Source of the DNA: Ruminiclostridium sp.
GTDB taxonomy: Bacteria > Bacillota > Clostridia > Oscillospirales > Ruminococcaceae
Assembly: GCA_017465545.1 (NCBI GenBank)
Contig: JAFTVY010000053.1
Span: 1-41,165, forward strand
Reading direction: 5' to 3'
DNA length: 41,165 nt
The position numbers and the translations under genes were made by a program. A model generated the notes under the pieces. It was not told the DNA's origin. It saw nothing but the letters and a program-made list of their open reading frames with translations, and made no database searches. Positions 37,190-41,165 of the stretch are shown one piece after another. Each line of letters opens with the position of its first letter. Position 1 is the first letter of the stretch.

Positions 37190-39016
37190 ATGTGCGGTAT
37201 AGCAGGATGGATAGATTATAAGGAGCTGTCTTTTCCCGAAGAAAAAATTATAAAAATGACGGATACTATGATACCGAGAGGCCCCGACAGCGGCGGCGTT
37301 TATATCGACGAGGTGTGTGCCTTAGGACACAGAAGGCTTGCCGTTATTGACGTGGCGGGCGGTGTTCAGCCTATGAAAATCGGCGACTACATAATAGTCT
37401 ATAACGGGGAATTATATAATACCGGGGAGATAAAAAGGGAGCTTAAAGCTTTGGGACACAGCTTCAGGTCGATGTCGGATACAGAGGTGCTTCTTACCGC
37501 CTTTATCGAATGGGGAGAAGCCTGCCTTGAAAAGCTCAACGGCATATACGCCTTTGCTATATGGGACAAAAAAGAAAAACAGCTCTTTATCGCCCGTGAC
37601 AGAATGGGTGTAAAGCCGTTTTTCTATTATGAATATAATGGCGGAATTATCTTCGCTTCGGAAATAAAGGCACTTTTAACTCATCCGAAAATCCCTCATA
37701 TCATAGACAGAGAGGGCATTGCGCAGATAACGTTATTAGGCCCTGCAAGAAAGGGCGGTAGCGGTGTAATAAAAGGGATAAAGGAGCTTGTGCCGTCGGA
37801 ATGCGGCTTTTTTAACCGCTACGGACTGAAAAAGCGCACCTACTGGAGCCTTCGTGCCTGCCCTCATACCGAAACGCCTGAGGAGACGGAGGAGCATATT
37901 GCCTTTTTAATAAAGGACGCCATAAAAAGACAGCTGGTCAGCGACGTACCCTTATGTACCTTTTTGTCAGGCGGGCTTGACAGCAGTATCATAAGCGCAA
38001 TTGCGGCAAAGCAGTATAAGGAGCAGGGAAAGGTTCTTACCACCTATTCTGTTGACTATGCCGATAATGATAAAAATTTTGTGGCAAGTGCCTTCCAGCC
38101 TGATATGGATGCGCCCTGGATAAGGGAAATGTCAGAGTATATCGGCTCAGAGCACAGGGATATAGTTCTTGATACCTCGGATATAGTGGATGCGCTTTAT
38201 CCTTCAACACTTGCGAGAGATCTGCCCGGTATGGCGGATGTGGACAGCTCGCTTTTACTTTTCTGCAGAGAGATAAAAAAGGATTATACCGTAGCCTTAA
38301 GCGGAGAATGTGCAGATGAGATCTTCGGCGGTTACCCCTGGTATCATAATGAAAATATTTTATATCAGTCGGGATTTCCCTGGGCGAAAAGCACCGAGGA
38401 CAGAGCAATGCTTTTAAAAAGTGGCATTTTAGGTGATATAAAGCCTGCCGATTATCTGACCTATTGTACCGAAAGCACCCTTAAAAATACCGATTATCTT
38501 GATACCGACAGCAAGAAGGACAGACGTATGCGTGAGATGTTCATGCTTAATATCTACTGGTTTATGCAGACCTTACTTGACCGTAAGGACAGAATGAGTA
38601 TGGCGACGGGGCTTGAAGTGCGAGTACCCTTCTGCGACCACCGTATAGCGAAATACGCCTATAATATCCCCTGGGAATTAAAGAGTATCGGTGGCAGGGA
38701 AAAGGGACTTATCCGCAGAGCGATGAACAGCATTCTGCCCCACGACGTACTGTGGCGTAAGAAATCCCCCTACCCCAAGACTCACAATCCTGAATATCTG
38801 AAGGCGGTAATAGCTAAGCTCCGTGAGATATTACGGGATAAGAACTGCCGTATCACGGAGATTTTCGACAGAGACCGACTGCTTGAGCTGTGCGACGATC
38901 CTGCGATATTCAAAAATAACTGGTACGGTCAGCTTATGACCGCACCCCAGACCTTTGCCTATATAATCCAGACGGAATACTGGATGCAGGCGTATGACAT
39001 CGGGGTAAGTGTATAG
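37190..39016 (+). CDS. asnB: Asparagine synthase, glutamine-hydrolysing
   Basis: A 608-residue two-domain enzyme. The start at 37190 gives MCGIAGW, putting the glutaminase nucleophile at Cys2, and AAGGAG precedes it. The class II amidotransferase domain has GHRRLAVID, VYNGELYN and SDTEVLL. The synthetase domain has the pyrophosphatase-type loop FLSGGLDSS at about residue 258, and LSGECADEIFGGYPWY and the LEVRVPF segment further on. It makes asparagine from aspartate, glutamine and ATP. It looks like the housekeeping type by length. An inverted repeat follows at 39031-39058. It may share a transcript with the next three genes. Confidence 0.93.
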   Translation: MCGIAGWIDYKELSFPEEKIIKMTDTMIPRGPDSGGVYIDEVCALGHRRLAVIDVAGGVQPMKIGDYIIVYNGELYNTGEIKRELKALGHSFRSMSDTEVLLTAFIEWGEACLEKLNGIYAFAIWDKKEKQLFIARDRMGVKPFFYYEYNGGIIFASEIKALLTHPKIPHIIDREGIAQITLLGPARKGGSGVIKGIKELVPSECGFFNRYGLKKRTYWSLRACPHTETPEETEEHIAFLIKDAIKRQLVSDVPLCTFLSGGLDSSIISAIAAKQYKEQGKVLTTYSVDYADNDKNFVASAFQPDMDAPWIREMSEYIGSEHRDIVLDTSDIVDALYPSTLARDLPGMADVDSSLLLFCREIKKDYTVALSGECADEIFGGYPWYHNENILYQSGFPWAKSTEDRAMLLKSGILGDIKPADYLTYCTESTLKNTDYLDTDSKKDRRMREMFMLNIYWFMQTLLDRKDRMSMATGLEVRVPFCDHRIAKYAYNIPWELKSIGGREKGLIRRAMNSILPHDVLWRKKSPYPKTHNPEYLKAVIAKLREILRDKNCRITEIFDRDRLLELCDDPAIFKNNWYGQLMTAPQTFAYIIQTEYWMQAYDIGVSV

Positions 39017-39030
39017 TCCAGAGTCATGGT

Positions 39031-39058
39031 GGGCGGACTGTTTTGCAACAGTCCGCCC
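39031..39058 (+). terminator. Strong hairpin after asnB, attenuator or weak terminator
   Basis: A perfect 12-bp stem GGGCGGACTGTT / AACAGTCCGCCC with a TTGC loop. There is no T tract after it (TACTTG), so it may stabilise the asnB message or only reduce read-through. Confidence 0.55.
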
Positions 39059-39112
39059 TACTTGAAAATCCTTCACGTTTATTATATAATATATAAAGAA
39101 AGAAGGCGGAAT

Positions 39113-39460
39113 ATGAAAACACGAAAAGAGGCTATTGCCTTCTGTCTTACCCTTCCCGACGTGTACGAGGATTATCCCTTCCACGATGACAACTGGACGC
39201 TGATGCGCCATAAGGGTACGGCAAAGACCTTTGCAACGATATATGAACGTCAGGGTAATATCTGGCTGAATCTGAAATGCGATCCCCTGCTTACGTCAAT
39301 GTGGCGTAGCGCCTTTTCTTCAGTCATACCCGCCTATCATATGAATAAATATCATTGGAATTCGGTCATCCTTGATGGCACAATTCCCGATAAGGATATA
39401 GAGACGATGATAAGAGACAGCTACAAGCTGACCTGTAAAAAGCCAAAGGAGAAAAAATGA
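39113..39460 (+). CDS. MmcQ/YjbR family protein
   Basis: A 115-residue protein of the MmcQ/YjbR fold (compact, cysteine-poor, related to DNA-binding CyaY-like folds). The signs are the opening RKEAIAFCLTLPDVYEDYPF, the WTLMRHKGTAKTFATIYERQ strand pair, LNLKCDP, and the end MNKYHWNSVILDGTIPD with an IRDSYKLT helix. The start at 39113 has AAGGCGGA before it. The family is common next to unrelated genes and its role is not settled. The 3' end overlaps the Nudix gene as ATGA, so the two are coupled. Confidence 0.85.
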   Translation: MKTRKEAIAFCLTLPDVYEDYPFHDDNWTLMRHKGTAKTFATIYERQGNIWLNLKCDPLLTSMWRSAFSSVIPAYHMNKYHWNSVILDGTIPDKDIETMIRDSYKLTCKKPKEKK

Positions 39461-39969
39461 GGAAATTATTCACAATTGATTTGAAGGATTATGACGAAAG
39501 TCATCCACGCTCAAAAAGGACATCGGCAAGGGCGATAATCATAAAAAATAAACTGCTTGCTATGGTGTACAGCGAGAAATATAAATATTATAAATTCGCA
39601 GGCGGCGGTATAGAAAAGGGCGAAAACCCCGTAGCCGCCCTTATAAGAGAGGTAAGGGAAGAAACGGGACTTGCCGTTATTCCGGGTACCGTAAAGGAAT
39701 ACGGCGAGGTGGCTATAATCCGCAAAAGCGATATATTAGATAACACCATATTCCGTCAGGATAATTTCTATTATCTTTGCGACGTGGCAGAGGGTAAAGA
39801 AAATCAGAAGCTTGACGATTATGAATTGGAATCAGGCTTTACCCTGCGTTACGTAAGCGCTGACGAGGCGATAAGAAGAAATCGTGAAGAATCAACCACA
39901 GACGACGTATATATGATAGAAAGAGAAAGCAGAGTGCTGGAAATATTAAAAGGAGAATTTGATTTATGA
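39457..39969 (+). CDS. Nudix hydrolase
   Basis: A 170-residue enzyme with a complete Nudix box, G-x5-E-x7-REVREETG-L, at about residues 50-72 (GGGIEKGEN then REVREETGL). The family hydrolyses nucleoside diphosphates linked to another group. The N-terminal RTSARAIIIKNKLLAMVYS is the usual first strand pair. The substrate cannot be told from sequence. It overlaps both neighbours by a few bases, so it belongs to a coupled three-gene unit. Confidence 0.9.
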   Translation: MRKLFTIDLKDYDESHPRSKRTSARAIIIKNKLLAMVYSEKYKYYKFAGGGIEKGENPVAALIREVREETGLAVIPGTVKEYGEVAIIRKSDILDNTIFRQDNFYYLCDVAEGKENQKLDDYELESGFTLRYVSADEAIRRNREESTTDDVYMIERESRVLEILKGEFDL

Positions 39970-40922
39970 AAATAGTTTTTGCAGACGCCGATACTTTAGG
40001 TGCGGATATTTCTCTTCAGAAATTCAGCGAATTCGGAGAAATTGACGTATACGGCTTTACAAGACCGGAACAGCTAAAGGAAAGATGTAACGGCGCAGAC
40101 GTTATCATTACGAATAAGGTCTGCGTAAATGAAAAGACCTTAGGGGAAAATCCTACCGTAAAATTTGTGGGCGTTACCGCAACGGGTACAAACGTAATAG
40201 ATTTTGACTATACGAAAAAGCACGGTATTACGGTAACCAACGTAAAGGGATATTCTACCGAGTCGGTGGCACAGCATACCTTTTCGCTTCTGTTCTATCT
40301 TTTAGAAAAGAGCCATTACTATGACAGCTACGTAAAGCAGGAAAAGTACGTGGAAAACGAGCTTTTCAACCACCTGGGACAGACCTTCAACGAGCTTTGC
40401 GGTAAGACCTGGGGTATTGTGGGACTTGGTGAGATAGGCAGAAGAGTAGCGGATATTGCGAAGGCCTTCGGCTGTAAGGTTATCTACTACTCCACCTCTG
40501 GAAAGAATAATAACGAAAACTATACCCGTGTGGATTTTGATACTTTGCTCAGTACCTCCGATATAGTTTCCGTCCACGCTCCTTTGAATAAGGATACTGA
40601 AAATCTGTTCGGAAAAGACGCCTTTGACAAAATGAAAAAGAATGCAATTTTCATAAACGTGGGCAGAGGTCCTATAGTGGATGAGCAGGCGCTTTATAAT
40701 GCTCTTTGCGACGGACAGATAGCCGGTGCAGGTCTTGACGTGCTGTGCGAAGAGCCTATGTCGGGAAATAATCCTCTGGTGCAGTTCAAGGACAGCAACC
40801 GCCTTATAATTACTCCCCATATCGCCTGGGCAACGGTTGAAGCAAGACAGAGACTTATCGAAGAGGTTTATCTTAACCTGAAGGCGTTTACTATGGGTGA
40901 AAAGAGAAGTGTAGTGGAATAA
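39966..40922 (+). CDS. D-2-hydroxyacid dehydrogenase, NAD-dependent
   Basis: A 318-residue enzyme of the D-isomer specific 2-hydroxyacid dehydrogenase family. The NAD-binding GxGxxG motif is GIVGLGEIGRRV at about residues 149-160. The catalytic triad is placed as expected: Arg in INVGRGPIVDE, Glu in LDVLCEEP, His in ITPHIAWAT. The N-terminal part VTATGTNVIDFDY is typical of the glycerate / hydroxypyruvate group. The likely reaction is reversible reduction of a 2-keto acid; the exact substrate is open. It overlaps the Nudix stop as ATGA and is followed by a strong terminator. Confidence 0.9.
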   Translation: MKIVFADADTLGADISLQKFSEFGEIDVYGFTRPEQLKERCNGADVIITNKVCVNEKTLGENPTVKFVGVTATGTNVIDFDYTKKHGITVTNVKGYSTESVAQHTFSLLFYLLEKSHYYDSYVKQEKYVENELFNHLGQTFNELCGKTWGIVGLGEIGRRVADIAKAFGCKVIYYSTSGKNNNENYTRVDFDTLLSTSDIVSVHAPLNKDTENLFGKDAFDKMKKNAIFINVGRGPIVDEQALYNALCDGQIAGAGLDVLCEEPMSGNNPLVQFKDSNRLIITPHIAWATVEARQRLIEEVYLNLKAFTMGEKRSVVE

Positions 40923-40928
40923 AAATAT

Positions 40929-40959
40929 CAGCCCCTCCTGAGAGGGGCTGAATTATTTT
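40929..40959 (+). terminator. Terminator after the dehydrogenase gene
   Basis: A 9-bp stem CAGCCCCTC / GAGGGGCTG with a CTGA loop, followed by AATTATTTTATT. It also stands at the end of the convergent partial gene. Confidence 0.9.
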
Positions 40960-40978
40960 ATTAAGTGCTTTGTTCAGC

Positions 40979-41165
40979 TTACTTATTTGTAGTACCACTT
41001 ACGTTTACGTAAGCACCATAATAGGCTGTACCGCCTGCAACGTTATAGGTTGCTACTCTGAACTTATAGGTTGTACCCTTCTTAAGACCTGCTTTGCGGT
41101 AGGTTACTGTTGCATTTGAAGTAACCTTTGCAACTCTTACCCACTTGCCGCCTGAGTACATTTCT
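40979..41165 (-). CDS. Fibronectin type III domain protein, C-terminal part only
   Basis: Only the last 61 codons are in the window; the 5' part lies beyond the right edge. The visible end matches the second half of a fibronectin type III domain: KAGLKKGTTYKFRVATYN is the common L-x-x-G-T-x-Y-x-F-R-V pattern of strands E-F, followed by AYVNVSGTTNK. Such domains are frequent at the ends of secreted cell-wall or carbohydrate-active proteins in these bacteria. No dockerin or anchor follows; the protein ends in Lys after the last strand. Confidence 0.75.
   Translation of the reverse strand, partial: EMYSGGKWVRVAKVTSNATVTYRKAGLKKGTTYKFRVATYNVAGGTAYYGAYVNVSGTTNK

Overview
The window looks like a chromosomal segment of a gut or rumen Clostridia, most probably a Ruminococcus-type Oscillospiraceae. 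The reasons are moderate GC with AT-rich spacers, strong AGGAGG-type ribosome sites, Gram-positive lipoprotein signals, lipoprotein GH5 glucanases with Thr/Ser/Pro linkers, cytoplasmic GH2 and GH29 glycosidases, and a YtrA-type GntR regulator with its ABC genes. No rRNA, tRNA, phage, transposase or CRISPR array was seen. Species assignment is inference from gene style.

Layout. 1-250: tandem copies of a 114-bp hairpin-rich element. 300-2549: three minus-strand genes (a possible PD-(D/E)XK nuclease and a two-gene operon of unknown function). 2839-5871: a solute-binding lipoprotein followed by a membrane-bound LuxR-type regulator, with no permease nearby. 5934-9510: an AT-rich minus-strand island of small zinc-ribbon, lipoprotein, membrane and ABC-like genes that contains near-identical duplicated blocks and gene remnants; it appears to be two decayed copies of one ancestral cassette. 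10030-11479: an ECF sigma factor and its membrane partner behind a good promoter, followed by a hairpin-rich spacer. 11910-20845: a tightly coupled seven-gene operon (CarS-like cytidylyltransferase, RPH-like phosphotransferase, PssA, Psd, UbiA-like prenyltransferase, second RPH-like phosphotransferase, GNAT acyltransferase) behind a TTGAAA-17-TATAAT promoter and ending in a strong terminator. 20891-29265: carbohydrate use (two GH5 glucanases, LacZ-type GH2, GH29 fucosidase, divergent AraC regulator). 29390-31087: an EAL/degenerate GGDEF protein. 31132-36769: GntR, ABC ATPase and two paralogous large membrane proteins. 37190-40922: asparagine synthase, MmcQ/YjbR protein, Nudix hydrolase and D-2-hydroxyacid dehydrogenase. 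40979-41165: the 3' end of a fibronectin type III protein.

The best candidate for an undescribed system is the seven-gene operon. It puts a CarS-like enzyme, a serine phosphatidyltransferase, a PS decarboxylase and a UbiA prenyltransferase together, the same enzyme types that make archaeal polar ether lipids, and adds two phosphotransferases of the rifampicin-phosphotransferase type plus an acyltransferase. I infer that it makes an unusual phosphoethanolamine-bearing lipid; the actual product cannot be read from sequence. The second candidate is the shuffled cassette at 5934-9510, which includes a protein that looks like an ABC ATPase that has lost its catalytic residues.
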